Of a DNA stretch of 64,000 bases, positions 22,569-34,094 are shown one piece after another. The first letter of the stretch is position 1, and every line of letters begins with the position of its first letter. The notes beneath the pieces were generated by a model. The model saw only the letters and a program-made list of their open reading frames with translations, was not told the DNA's origin and made no database searches. The position numbers were made by a program, and so were the translations under genes. The stretch comes from Elephas maximus indicus (lineage: Eukaryota; Chordata; Mammalia; Proboscidea; Elephantidae). The DNA lies in the NCBI RefSeq assembly GCF_024166365.1, contig NC_064842.1:15595001-15659000 (forward strand), read 5' to 3'.

Positions 22569-22619
22569 TCTGGCCGGGGTTAGGTTTCGTGGCTTCTGGC
22601 TGTAAGCGATAAGGCTGTT

Positions 22620-24076
22620 AACTAAGCACCACCCTGCGCCGCAGGCTTTGGCCCCCTTGCCTTACATCTGTGTAGTTATTTTTGGGTCGCGAGAATCGTG
22701 GCCTGAGAAAGCACTGCTCCCTGGGGTGTGAGGGGAGAAGCTGCAGTCCCTGAAGTGGTTTTTTTGGGGGGAGAAGCTGTTTCCTCTCCCTTGGGGAGCC
22801 CCTCCCCCGCTCCAGAAGCCCCACGGCGAGGGAAACGACCTCCTCCTCCGGAGATCTAACAGCTGCCCCCCGCGCGTGGTTTTTTTTTTTTTTTTTTCCA
22901 TTTTTACCAAGCATTCTCTTCCAGAAACAGCTAACCTCCTAGTTTCTGCCAGCCACGCTCAGTTTATTCTTATTTCCGCCTGTTTGCCTCTGCGTAATTT
23001 CCACTTAGGCACTGTTTTCAAAATATTTCACGTCAAGTGGGCCCTTGTGAACGGCGGTGGCAGGAGTGACGTTTGTAGTAACGCTGCTGCGAGAAAGCCT
23101 ACCGTAACTTTTATTCTGCACCATGGAAACACTGTACGGATCTGCATAATATAACTTTAAGGCTCAAGGAATCTGAAGGAGTCCGTTAATATTTAATACA
23201 CTGAGATTATGGTATTGCTAAAATCTTGAACAAGTTAAAAGCCACTAGTGTGAAGATCTCGAAGATAGGGTTATCAGGAGGTAACTGTGCCTACTAAACA
23301 CAAATGTATTGGCCCACAGAACCGCATTCTCTGCTGTTTAGATGCCTGGCAACTGGAAGTCACTGCTGAGGGGAAAGCAACAAAATTCAGAAACGTTTAA
23401 CTGCAGGAGGTAAGAGCAAATCCAGAATTTCAAGGCCCGCGACGTTACAGATGCCAACTATTGTCTTTATTCCACATACACAGGAGGGAAAGAGAAAGGG
23501 CTTCCATGAGGATCTCAGTAGACAAAGAAAAGTTACAAAGAAAGCAAGGAAGATATGTTTTGCCTAGACAGCAGTGTCTTTCAAAGGGGTGTCATGCCCT
23601 GGGGTGGGTAGGTATGCACTAAGCAGTCCAAGATCTGGGAAGCTCTAGTACCTCCATAAACTTCTTCCAGCTCTCCATGTTCAGGGTTCCTGACTACTCA
23701 AGCTAAGGAGACCTCAGCCCTAAATTTCTTCTTTTTTTTAGTTTGCATAATATTTGTGCTTAAGGGCAATGCTTTGTATTCTGTAAGGATTAATTAGTCC
23801 TTTCTAACAAAGAAAGTCTACATGGGTGCTACTGACGTAGTATCTAGTCCTTCCCAAATCTCAAGTCTGAATGAAATTGTTCATTTTTTATTCCTCCGTG
23901 GCATTGAAATTCCTATTATTCTATTCAATCTCGAGTACTGAATAAAATTTTGTCATTGGAAATATGAAATGAGCAATTGTTATTAACTTTTTAAAGACAC
24001 AAATTTCCCTGAGCAATGTACAATCAGTGTTTAAACCTTCACAATGAACATCTAGCACCGCAATGTACACAGCCAT
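22620..24076. other. unique sequence upstream of SDE2
   Basis: GC content falls off after 22870, where a T16 run lies. No repeat family, splice structure or long coding frame is evident. It would be the body of any divergent transcript started at the 22561 TATA box. Confidence 0.4.
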
Positions 24077-24234
24077 AAAAAGCCATTGCCATCGGGCAGA
24101 TTCCGACTCAAAGCAACCCAGTAGGGCAGGGTAGAACTGCCCCACAGAGTTTCCAAGGAGCGCCTGTTGTATTTGAACTGCCGACATTTTGGTTAGCAGC
24201 CCTAGCTCTTAACCACTACACCACCGGGGTTTCC
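24077..24234 (-). mobile_element. AfroSINE, short form
   Basis: GATTCCGACTCAAAGCAACC, ATTTGAACTGCCGACATTTT, ACCACTACACCACCGGGG. Confidence 0.92.
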
Positions 24235-24879
24235 GGATGTACACAGAGTAGATGTTAAATATTGAATATTTGATGATTTATCCAGGTCTGAGGTCGAATT
24301 ATTTCCAATTTACACCTGAGAAAAACCGTATTTTACACAAATACAATACATTCTATCATGAGGACACAGAGCTCAACTTGGATTAAAGACTATTAAATTT
24401 ATTTAAATAATGGGGAAATTGAGGCATCTAAATTTTTTTTTTTTTTTTAAAGAGTTAGAGTTATGGCTTAGAACCAAGTGCTCATCAATGGAAAAAATCC
24501 AGAAAGCCAGCTGACTAGCAGGGTTGCTGAGGCTATTGGTGGTTGGTGTCCAGTAGACGGTGCTATGTGACCAGGCAGGTCAGTGGTAATGGAAAAGAGC
24601 CAACGCTGCCATCTTCTCCACCTTGTGGTGCCCGGTAGTGAAGGGACAGGAAGGCACATGTACTTTGTAATAACTGAGTGGTGAGTGGGAGGGAGCCAGT
24701 TCCTCTACTATCGAAATCGTGTAGCTGTGCTCCTAGGTCTGGACTTGGTGTTCTTTCTAATAAGCCACATTGGCTTTTTTCCTGCCCACAGTCTCCAAAA
24801 GATCGACTCCAGATATACCTTGGCTTTTTGAGGCCTGGCTCAGCCACCAGGAGAAGAACAGCGTGAGAGCATCCTGAGG

Positions 24880-25305
24880 CAATGTGGGATAACTGCTCAC
24901 TGCCAGGAAATGACAACACCAGACAGACAATGTTTGTGTGGCACCCCATGAGAGGGGCTCGATTTGAGCCAAAATGTCATGCTGGTCTGCAAGAACAGAA
25001 AGTACAGATGTACACTCTGGCAATTTCCATAAACAACAGCAAAGCTCCTAAACTAGTCGATTCACAGACTATAGCCATGTGCTTGTTATGGCTGATCCAT
25101 ATTTACAAGCACTTCAGGTTTTAGCCATGTTCACACTCACAGAAGAGGAAAGATGGTTGCTAAATGCCATCTTTATGACAAAAGACAATGGGACAGGCTG
25201 TCTGCTCCTGTGCCACAAACCCAAAACGGCCATAGCCTCCCAAATTGGCACGTGTTGCCTAATAGATGGCTTCAGCCCCAGGAACAATGGAGTCAGGTCC
25301 TAGGG
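24880..25305 (+). pseudogene. possible retroviral gag-like remnant (weak)
   Basis: Across two frames the translation shows a segment with a run ending LTEEERWLL near 25135-25160. It resembles in spacing the capsid region of gammaretrovirus-type Gag (a TxEER motif after a Leu-rich helix). No LTR, primer-binding site or pol sequence was recognised nearby, and stops and a frameshift break it. This could be chance similarity. Confidence 0.2.
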
Positions 25306-25817
25306 TGGAAAAACAGCTTCTGGTAAAGAGCTGTGTAGTCCACACCAGGTGGTGGGTGGTGTGGCAGGTGGAGCCTGAAACAAGGACCCAAGATGTTTGG
25401 CTGCCAGGGGAGCCACAGCTCCGCCCTCCTTTCTTTATCGGGTGGAAGGAAATGGACACGTCAAGAATGAGGTGGAGTCGAGAGGTAGAAAATGCTTGTG
25501 TTTAGCAGGGATGCTGGGGAGGAGCATGAGAGAGTAGAAGAGGCTAGATTGGAGGTACAGAACAGAGATAGGAAGCCGAGGGCCAGGCAGTGCTGAATAA
25601 AGAAGCCCACCTCTTTATACTATCAGCAAAAAGACAGGATTTTCCTTCAGGGTGGACTTACATCGATGAGTTCCATCTCCTAATTGTTCTAGATACAAGC
25701 TTGTTTGTATTATCATGACAACACTAGTTTTCAAAGGTTTATCGATTGTCATCATTCTGATTAACACCATCGCCAATAATGTTTCATTAAAAATTTTTAA
25801 TTTCTGTCATGACTTAA

Positions 25818-26034
25818 AGGAGCCCCTGGTGGTGCAGTGGTTAAGCGCTGGGCTGCTAGCTGAAAGGTTGGAGATTCAAACCCACCAGCTGCTCCACACT
25901 CCACGGGAGAAAGATGTGGCAGCTTCCTAAAGATTATAGATTTGGAAACCCTATTTTTTTTTTTTTATGGGGCAGTTTTACTCTGCCGTACGGGGTGGCT
26001 ATGAGTCAGAATTCACTCAACAGCAATGGGTCAC
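25818..26034 (+). mobile_element. AfroSINE, long form with internal T13 run
   Basis: Head GAGCCCCTGGTGGTGCAGTG, GAGATTCAAACCCACC, tail ATGAGTCAGAATTCACTC. A T-run at 25954-25966 lies in the body. Forms an inverted pair with the next copy. Confidence 0.92.
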
Positions 26035-26046
26035 GGTACAGCTCTG

Positions 26047-26229
26047 TCCAACCCATTGCCATCGAGTCAATTCTGGCTGCTCATAAACTTTCAAGTTCCC
26101 AATTCCAACTGATAATAACCCCATGGGACAGAGTCAAACTGCCCCATACAGTTTCCAAGGAGAGGCTGGTGGATTCGAACTGCCGGCTTTTGGTTAGCAG
26201 CCGAGATCTTAAGCACTGTGCCAGGGCTG
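26047..26229 (-). mobile_element. AfroSINE, short form carrying a foreign ~27-base segment
   Basis: Normal inverted SINE on both sides, but 26074-26100 (GGCTGCTCATAAACTTTCAA...) is not SINE and matches L1 3' UTR text seen at 27355. Confidence 0.88.
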
Positions 26230-26234
26230 TAAAG

Positions 26235-26720
26235 CATAGCTGGCACAGAGCCTGTCTTCCAGAAACTTAGTATCTCACCACTGAATTTTTTCTCAGCATT
26301 GGAATTTGATTTCTCTCCAGTCAATAAAAACCCATGCTCCTTTATGAATTCTGCATAGCCAAGCCTTTCAAAGGGGGATGCCCCTGCTGGAGAAGTGGCA
26401 GGTCCTTCCGGGCAATTTAATTATTTGGCATTAGTGTGTGTCCAGTAAGTGGAGTTATCTTTGATAAAGAAATAACCCTCAATATTTTACTTAATTATAG
26501 CTTTGGCAATTGAAGAGGAAATGTTATTTGGTGAATAGAGACTGACTTATTGTCAGATTTTTTTACTCTCCAAAGAGATTTTTCTGAGTGAAAAGTGTTG
26601 TACCTTATCCGTTAAAAGGCCAGGGAATTATTAGACAACTGAATTAGAATTCTGGTTTGAATAAATTAACTAAATTTATTTTACTAACTTGCCTCTCTAA
26701 CATCTATCTGGAACACGTAT
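26235..26720. other. unique AT-rich sequence
   Basis: No repeat or gene recognised. Contains several TAAT/ATTA homeodomain-type cores (for example TTTAATTATTTGGCATTAG near 26416). Confidence 0.35.
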
Positions 26721-27659
26721 TTTTAAAAAGAACATTTTATTGTGTTTTCAGTGAAAGTTCACACAGCAAATTAGGTTCTCATTTGACAGTTTCTGTGTAA
26801 ATTGTTACATTTTTCACAGTGTGTCAATATTCTGTTTAATCCCTTTTGGTTGTTCCATTTCCAGTACTCTAGTTTCTCTTCCCCCTTATCTTCTCATCTT
26901 TGCTCTAGAGTAACGTTGACCTTTTGGTCTCATGTATATGTTTTCTTTTTAATGGAACACCGTACTTATGGGTAATATCCTTTATTTTGTTTGCCAATCT
27001 GTTATTTCACTAAAAGGTGACCTTAGGGGATAGTTTCAGTTCGAGATTTAAAGTGTGTCTCAGGGTGATAGTTTCAGGGAGTCCTCTAGTCTCAACTGGT
27101 CCAGTAAGTCTGGACTTTTTAAGAATTTGAGTTCTGTTCTGCATTTTTCTCCCATTCTGTCAGGGTCCATCTGTCGTGGTCTTGATCCGAACAGTTGGTA
27201 GTGGTAGCTGGGCAACATCTAGTTATTCTGGCCTTGGAATAGATGAGACTGTGGCTCATGTAGGCTATTAGCCCCATAGACTAGTTTCTTCTCCGAGTCT
27301 TTGGTTTCCTTCTTTCTCTTTTTCTCCTGACAGATAGTAAAGTTGTATCTTAATGGCTGCTCACAAGCTTTCAAGTTCCCAAATGCTACTCAACTCACTA
27401 GGATGCGGAACATGAACTTTGTGAACTATATTATGCCTGACTGGGTTGTCCCATGAGACTCAGGTCCTAAGCCTTCAAAACCAGAAAACCAGTCTTATAA
27501 GGTGTTTGGTTATGTCTGAGAAGGATCTGTAACTGTGTCCTCTATGACTACGTATGCATGCACACACACATCTATACATACACGTACATATAGATACTTC
27601 TGTCTGTGCACACACGTGTACACGCCTGTACCTACCCATACACATATATGCCTATCCCG

Positions 27660-27722
27660 GAAAAAAAACCGAGTGCCGTCGAGTCTGTTCCGACTCATAG
27701 CGACCCTATAGGACAAAGTATA
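27660..27722 (-). mobile_element. AfroSINE 3' end only, nested in L1
   Basis: A-run then GAGTGCCGTCGAGTCTGTTC and ATAGCGACCCTATAGGAC. Heavily 5'-truncated. Confidence 0.85.
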
Positions 27723-27962
27723 ACTATACACACATACACATGTGTATATGCCTATACACACATACACATGTGACCATACAGTCTTTTTTGGTTATTGTTG
27801 GTGTTGTTGCCAAATTATCTATGTCATATTTTTAGCAAAAATATCCTTTTCTTTTGTGTGCTTCTTAGTGACATTGTTTTCTTTGGTCAAGCTGTGCTCA
27901 TTACACCCACATTCAGTGCTACTTTTCCATCGCCAAAAATAACAAGTATCTATGGTCTAGAG

Positions 27963-28133
27963 GGAAACCCTGGTGGCATAGTGGTTAAGTGCTACAGCTG
28001 CTAACCAAAGGGTGGGCAGTTCAAATCCACTAGGTGCTCCTTGGGAACTCTGTGGGGCAGTTCTACTCTGTCCTATAGGATCGCTATGAGTTGGAATCAA
28101 CTCAGTGCCACTGGGTTTGGTTTTTTTTTTTTT
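27963..28133 (+). mobile_element. AfroSINE, short form, nested in L1
   Basis: ACCCTGGTGGCATAGTGGTT head, GCAGTTCAAATCCACTAGG, ATGAGTTGGAATCAACTCAG tail with T-run. TGGTCTAGAG before and ATGATCTAGAGAG after mark the insertion site. Confidence 0.92.
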
Positions 28134-28735
28134 TATGATCTAGAGAGTGATTCTCCCTCCCTTCCCCCTACCCATTACTGGTAACCACCAATGAACATTG
28201 ACCTCAGTGTGTGTATCTATTCTTGTCTTCTTATAAGCGTGGGGTCATACAATATTTGTCCTTAGGTGATTGAGTTATTTCATTCAGCATTATGTCTTCC
28301 AGATCCACCCGTGTTATAATGTTTCATGGACTCATGATTGTTCTTTATGGTTGCGTAGTATTTCCATTGTATGTATGTTCCGAATTTTGCATATCCATTC
28401 ATCCGTTGAAGAGCGCTTAGGCTGTTTCCATTTTTTTTTGCTTTTGTGAATAACGCTGCAGTGAACATAGGTGTGCATATGTCTGCCCATGTCACTTCTA
28501 TTAGGTCTCTAGGGTATATACCTAGGAGTGGGATTGCTGGATCATAAGGTAGCTCTATTTCTAGTTTTTTGAGGAAGCACCATACCATTTTCCATATTGA
28601 TTTTAGCATTTTATAATCCCACCAGCAATGGATAAGAGTTCCAATCTCTCCCCATCCTTGCCAACATTTGTTGTTATCTGTTTTTTTATCAGTGCCATTT
28701 TAGCCAGAGTGAGATGGAATTTCATTGTAGTTTTT

Positions 28736-30900
28736 TTCCTAAATTTTATTTAATTTGTTGTTGAGAATATACACAGCAAAACGTATACCAATTCAAAAGT
28801 TTCTACATGTACCATTTAGTGACATTGATTACATTCTTCAAATTGTGCAGCCGTTCTCACGTTCCTTTTCTAAGTTGTTCCTTCCGCATTAACATAAACT
28901 CACTGCCCCCTAAGGTTCCTATGTGATCTTTTGAGTTGCTGTTGTCAGTTGGATCCCATATAGATAGTTCTTACAAGAGCATATGCTCAAGGCAGACCTT
29001 TTTTACTAGTTAAGTTAAACTATTGTTCGGTTTTAAGATGACTTCAGGGGATATTTTTGGTTTAAATTTTAAAGATTATCTCAGGGCAATAGTTTCAGGA
29101 GTTCATCCACCCTCCATGGCTCCAGAAAGCCTAGAGTCCATGAGAATTTGAAATTCTGTTCTGTATTTTCACTCTTTTGATCAAGATTCTTCTATGGTAC
29201 CTTTGATCAAAACGTTCAGTAAAGGTAGCAGGGCACCATCCAGTTCTAGTCTCATGGCAAAGGAGGCAGTTGTTCATGAAGGCAATTAGCCACACATCCC
29301 ATTTTTTCCTCCTTTTCCTGACTCTCCTTCTTCCTCTGTTGCTCCAGGTGAATAGAGACCAATTGTTGAGCCTTGGATGGCCGCCTGCAAGCTTTTAAGA
29401 CCCCAGGCACTATCCAACCAACTAGGAGGTAGGACAGAAGCATTAAACACTTTTTTAACCAATAAACTGGAATGTCCCATAAAACCATGACCCTAAACCT
29501 GCAAAACCAAGGAACCAAATCCCGGGAGATGTTTGGCCATACATAAGCATCCTCAGCGGCTACTCTTTTCTTCTGGTCGTTGTTGTAAATATATCTGTCA
29601 CAAAGCTGTTGCCAGTTCTACTTTTTACAGGTGTACAACTTATTGACAGTTGAGCAATGGTACTCTTAATCGATGCTATTTTTCTATCACCGTTAACCAC
29701 CACCCCCCTTCTGTCCCTGGAAACCACTAATAAACTTTGGTCGCTATACATTTGCCTTTTCTTGTCTTTTTGCATAAGTGAGGTCATACAATATTTTTCC
29801 TTTTGTGATTGGCTTATGTTGTTCAGGAAACCCAGGTGGCATAGTGGTTAAGTGTTACGGCTGCTAACCGAAAGGTCGGCAGTTCGAATCCACCAGGCGC
29901 TCCTTGGAAACTCTACGGGGCAGTTCTATTCAGTCCTATAGGGTCGCCATGAGTCAGAATCGACTCGACAGCAGTGGTTTTTTTTTTTTATATTGCTCAG
30001 CATAATATCTTCAAGTTCATTTGTACTGTAGAATGTGTCAAGAATTCATTTCCCCTCCGGGCTGAGTAGTATTCCATTGTATGTATGTACCACATTTTGT
30101 TTATCTGTTCATCTATCAATGGGCATTTAGGTTGTTTCCACCTTTTGGCTATTGCGAATACTGCTGCAATGAACATAGGTGTACAAGTCTTTGTTTGAGT
30201 CTCTGCTTTCAAGTCTTTTGGGTATATACCTAGGAGTGGAATTGCTGGGTCATATGGTAGTGCTATTTTTAATTTTTTGAGGGACCATCACACTGTTTTC
30301 CACAATAGCTATACCATTTTGCATTCCCACCAGCAATAAATAAGGGTTTCAATTTCCCCACATCCTCACCAACATGTGTTATTTTCTGTTTTTTTTTTTT
30401 TTTTAATCTTACTCATCCTACTGGCAGGTAAATGGTATCTCATTGTGGTTTTGATTCACGTCTCTTTGATGGCTAATGACACTGAGCATCTTTTCATGTG
30501 TTTGGTGGCCATTTGAATGTCCTCTGGTGAAATGTCTATTCAAGTCCCTTGCCCAGTTTATGATTGGTTTGTCTTTTTGTTGTTAAGTTGTTGAAGTTTT
30601 ATGTATATTTTGATTATTAGATTCTTGTTTCTGAAGATACGCTCCCAGTCAGTAGCTTGTCTTTTCACTTTTTGGTAAAGTCTTTTGATGAACAAATGTT
30701 TATAATTTTTACGAAGTCCTGTTTATTTTGTCTTTTGCTCTTTATTATTATATTAGAAAACCCATTGTTAAAAGCTAGGCCCAACAGCGTTGTCCCTGCT
30801 TGTTCTTCTAAGAATTTTATGGTTTTAGTTTGCACATTTAGGTCCTTAATCCATTTTGAATTGGTTTTTGTGTATGGTTGGAACACATTTTTTAAAAATA
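28736..30900 (-). mobile_element. second L1, 3' UTR and ORF2 part
   Basis: The 3' end at 28740 is a different subtype ('acacagcaaaacgtataccaa'). ORF2 C-terminus near 30180-30060 reads CTPMFIAAVFAIAKRWKQPK. Continues into earlier ORF2 sequence to about 30900. One SINE is nested. Confidence 0.85.
29828..29990 (+). mobile_element. AfroSINE, short form, nested in L1
   Basis: ACCCAGGTGGCATAGTGG head, GGTCGGCAGTTCGAATCC, ATGAGTCAGAATCGACTCGA tail. Close to consensus, so fairly young. Confidence 0.93.
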
Positions 30901-31394
30901 AAAACCTAGAAATAAGCCCAAAGGCCTCTAAGCAGCTACCGCCTGTGCATTTTTCTCATAGATCCCTAGGCTCTTCTTGTTTTAAAAAGTGTTCTAACAA
31001 TTCTGATGATCTTCTTAATAGCCTACAGATAATTAGAAATAAGTTAATATGAAGTAAGGAGACAGTGAGGAAGAATGGAGAGCAAAATGGGGCTGCAAGA
31101 GGCTGGTGTGGGGACAAGAATGAAGCAATAGCTGCTGGCCACAGTGACAGAAAAAGACAAAGCAAACCAAACAACCCAGAGAAGGAACTCAAAATCACTG
31201 CCCTTGGGGAATATTTCGCATTGAACCAAACAAGCTGACACACCATCATCGACCCTAAAGGTATTCCTATACTACAGCAGAGTGAAATCATTGGTGATAA
31301 CACAGAGAAGCCTGAATACTAAAGGAAAGCTCAGCTGTGTTCAAGGCACCCTACCTAAGAAGACAAGGCAGCATAATACGTATTCTAGAAATAC
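30901..31394. other. unique sequence
   Basis: No family or gene recognised. A 115-codon minus-strand open frame here has no identifiable motif. Confidence 0.3.
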
Positions 31395-31548
31395 CTCTTG
31401 CCGTTCAGTCAATTCCAACTCATAGCGACCCTATAGGACAGAGTAGAACTGCCCCATAGGTTTCCCGAGGAGCAGCTGGTGGATTCAAACTGCTGATCTT
31501 TTAGTTAGCTGCTGTAGCACTTAACCACTACACCGCCAGGGTTACTCG
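31395..31548 (-). mobile_element. AfroSINE, short form
   Basis: CAATTCCAACTCATAGCGAC, GGATTCAAACTGCTGATC, TTAACCACTACACCGCCAGG. Confidence 0.92.
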
Positions 31549-32063
31549 TTGTAGAAACATTTCCACCAAAAAGGGTTAGAATTTTGAACATTTCTGAATA
31601 CGTGGGTTTAAACTCTAACAATCAAGAAAACTCAGCTATCCAGAGCAGCATGTTTCGTCAAAGTTCCAGATAGTGAAAGTCTTGGCTGCATGTTTGGGCT
31701 GTCCCCCAAATAACGTTTTATATTCTAATGTATTTCAAAGAAAGGGTGAGACAAACTGCTTTATGTGCAAATGAACTATTCAACACATAACTTGTCTTTT
31801 AATTACCCAGAGTTTTGGGAGACAGACAATCTGTGCCACTCTGCATAAGATAAGGATGGAGACGATACAAAAAATTATCTCATTTTCCATAAATTAGTAG
31901 AAGGCTTTCCTTTGAATATTTACTGAGAATCTACAATCTATGTAACCAGGCTGTATAAAGGATCCATTAAGGATGTGAAATGCATATTTATCCTATAGTC
32001 ATTGTCAAAATCCCTTGGATATTGGTAGAAGAGTAATGAACAGTACGTGCTGCTATTAAAAAC

Positions 32064-32275
32064 AAAACAAACCAGTTGCTGTTGGAGTCGATCCCAACTC
32101 ATGGTGACCCAACGTGTGTCAGAGTAAAACTGCTCTCTGTAGAGTTTTCAGTGGCAGATTTTTCGGAAATAGATTGCCAGGCCTCGCTTCTGAGGCAGCT
32201 CTGGGTGGACTTGAACCTCCAACCTTTTAGTTAGTAGCCAAGCAAGTTAACTGTTCACATCACCCAGAGACTCCT
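32064..32275 (-). mobile_element. AfroSINE, second form
   Basis: GTCGATCCCAACTCATGGTG, GATTGCCAGGCCTCGCTTC, CACCCAGAGACTCCT head. Confidence 0.92.
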
Positions 32276-32495
32276 GTGCTGCAATTAGGAGATGCAAAAA
32301 AAAAATCATATACAGTCTCCAGATGATATTAATATCAAATTAATGTGGTGTCCCCCAAAGTGTGTTCCATGAAACGCTTGGCCACCAACCATACACTGCT
32401 ATAAAAGTATTTCTTTTTCAGATAAGTATCAGAACACTTCCATACCACATGCCCCCTTTTAGAGAGTCATAAAGTGCACTAACATGATAGACTGA

Positions 32496-32660
32496 GAATA
32501 AAATCCATTCCCATCAACTTGATTCTGATTCATAAGGACTCTATAGGGCAGAGCAGAGCTACCCCCATAGGGCTTCCAGGGAGCAGCTGGTGGATTTGAA
32601 CTGCCAGTCTTTTGGTTAGCAGCGGAGCTCTTAACCACTGTGCCACCACTGAAAAGCCCT
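32496..32660 (-). mobile_element. AfroSINE, short form
   Basis: CAACTTGATTCTGATTCATA, GGATTTGAACTGCCAGTC, TTAACCACTGTGCCACC. Confidence 0.92.
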
Positions 32661-33440
32661 GAGAAATTCTGTTCTCTTTGTTTAATCCAATATTTCACAA
32701 TCTTATTTGACTATGGAACTTCAAGTTACACCTACTAGCATGCCCTAGGATTAGAGTTCAAAAAGGTTGAGGTATGGGTAACTCTGGGGTTTTTAATAAA
32801 AAAACCAGAGACTCTGATCATAAAGGCACTGCCTCTGCTTCCTCAGGGTATTGTGGAGCTCAGTCCATTTTAACTCATAAAAACAAACATTTTTTTTTTT
32901 TCTGCACACACCATCAAAATCCACCCCACCATATTTTTCTAGTCGTTACAACCAGTAGTAGTGAGCTAAGCCTTTGTTCTTTCAGCCTCTTGGAGGAGAA
33001 GGTAATAACTGCATACGACTACATTGCTTGCCCTCTCCATGCCCATGTGCAGAGTCAATAAACACAAAGGAATTTACTGTGTAAAGATGGAGCTCCATAT
33101 CATAGTAGCTCACACTGAAGATTTAGATACCCGCAGTGTGAGTGGGTTGTTTAATTCAATTTAACAACCATTTATTTGGTTTTGGTTTTTTTAAGTGCAG
33201 GAAAAGGGAGGGGAACTAGAAAGAGAGATACCAAAATGAAAAAGGTGAGGGCCTCCAGACATTCTAAAACTATAATAAATGAAAAGTAATTCTTAAAACA
33301 TCTCAGACCATTAAGTTCCTATAATAGACATGCAGGCACACGCCAACTGTATCCTACAGGCATGCAGAGATACAGAGCATTTGGGTCTTGACTGGGTGTG
33401 CAATGGACAGGCTAATTAGGTAAAAGAAGGTCAGTAGTGA

Positions 33441-33468
33441 CAAACACACACACACACACACACACACA
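33441..33468. repeat. (CA)n microsatellite
   Basis: About 14 CA units in an uninterrupted run. Confidence 0.95.
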
Positions 33469-33792
33469 GCTTATACAAAGGCACAAAGGAGAAGCATACC
33501 GTTTGTTCAGGAAATACCAGGGAGTCGGATATTCCTGCAAGAGAATGTGCAGCAGGGGAAAGATGTACGAGCCATAGAGGACGATGGTTGCAGAGGTAGA
33601 TAGGGCGTTTCATGCTGGCCTGAGACGTCTGGACCTCATTCCACGCAGGACAGGCCACTGGAGGTTTTGAACAGAGAAGAGACATGGTCAGATCTTTGTT
33701 TTAGAAAAATAACCTGGGGAAAGGTTGGAGGCCTAAACAACAGCAGCAGTAATCATACCCACCGTGGACTAACTAGCTATCCCTCTTTAAAA

Positions 33793-33985
33793 CCAGTTAT
33801 CTTCTCGCCAACTCCACCTCATGGCGATTCCACGTGTGTCGGAGTACAGCCATGCTCCGTGAGGGTTACAAGGGCTGAGTTTTTGGAAGTAGACCACCAG
33901 GCCTTTCTTTGGAGGCACCTCTGGGTAGACCGGACTCACCAACTTTTTCAGTTAGCAGCTGAGCCCATTAACCATTTGCATAGCT
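33793..33985 (-). mobile_element. AfroSINE, second form, degraded
   Basis: CTCCACCTCATGGCGATTCC, ACGTGTGTCGGAGTACAGC, GACCACCAGGCCTTTCTTTG. Confidence 0.85.
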
Positions 33986-34092
33986 ATCTCTATTTTACAA
34001 ATATAGAAACAGACTCAGAAGTTAAGTGACTAGACCTAGGTCACACAGCAATTACGTGTCAGAACCAGGATTTCAACTCAGGTCTAACTGAT
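33986..34092 (-). repeat. MIR fragment
   Basis: ATTTTACAAATATAGAAACA, AGGTCACACAGCAATTACG, GGATTTCAACTCAGG: inverted MIR core. Confidence 0.7.
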
Positions 34093-34094
34093 TG

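Larger units (their letters stand above)
22060..22610. promoter_or_regulatory. CpG island promoter of SDE2
   Basis: CpG dinucleotides are dense here and sparse on both sides. The block covers SDE2 exon 1 and its 5' flank. Visible sites: a TGACGCA CRE/ATF-like site near 22353, GC boxes (CCCGCCCC near 22402 and GGGCGGGGC near 22541), and a palindromic E-box TCACGTGA at 22424-22431. No TATA box faces SDE2, as expected for a housekeeping CpG promoter. Confidence 0.8.
26722..28735 (-). mobile_element. L1, 3' UTR and ORF2 C-terminus
   Basis: Minus-strand translation near 28600-28440 gives the L1 ORF2 end: [16 protein letters not shown], then ICTPMFTAALF. The 3' UTR runs to 26722. Two SINE pieces are nested inside. 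5'-truncated and frame-broken. Confidence 0.85.

Noticed and set aside
28280..28609. Open frames with [20 protein letters not shown] text (also 30060, 43220)
   Set aside because: These are L1 ORF2 C-terminal relics, 5'-truncated and frame-broken, not host genes.
33441..33468. Short regular repeats that could suggest a CRISPR array
   Set aside because: They are CA/TG microsatellites with no spacers, in a mammalian genome.
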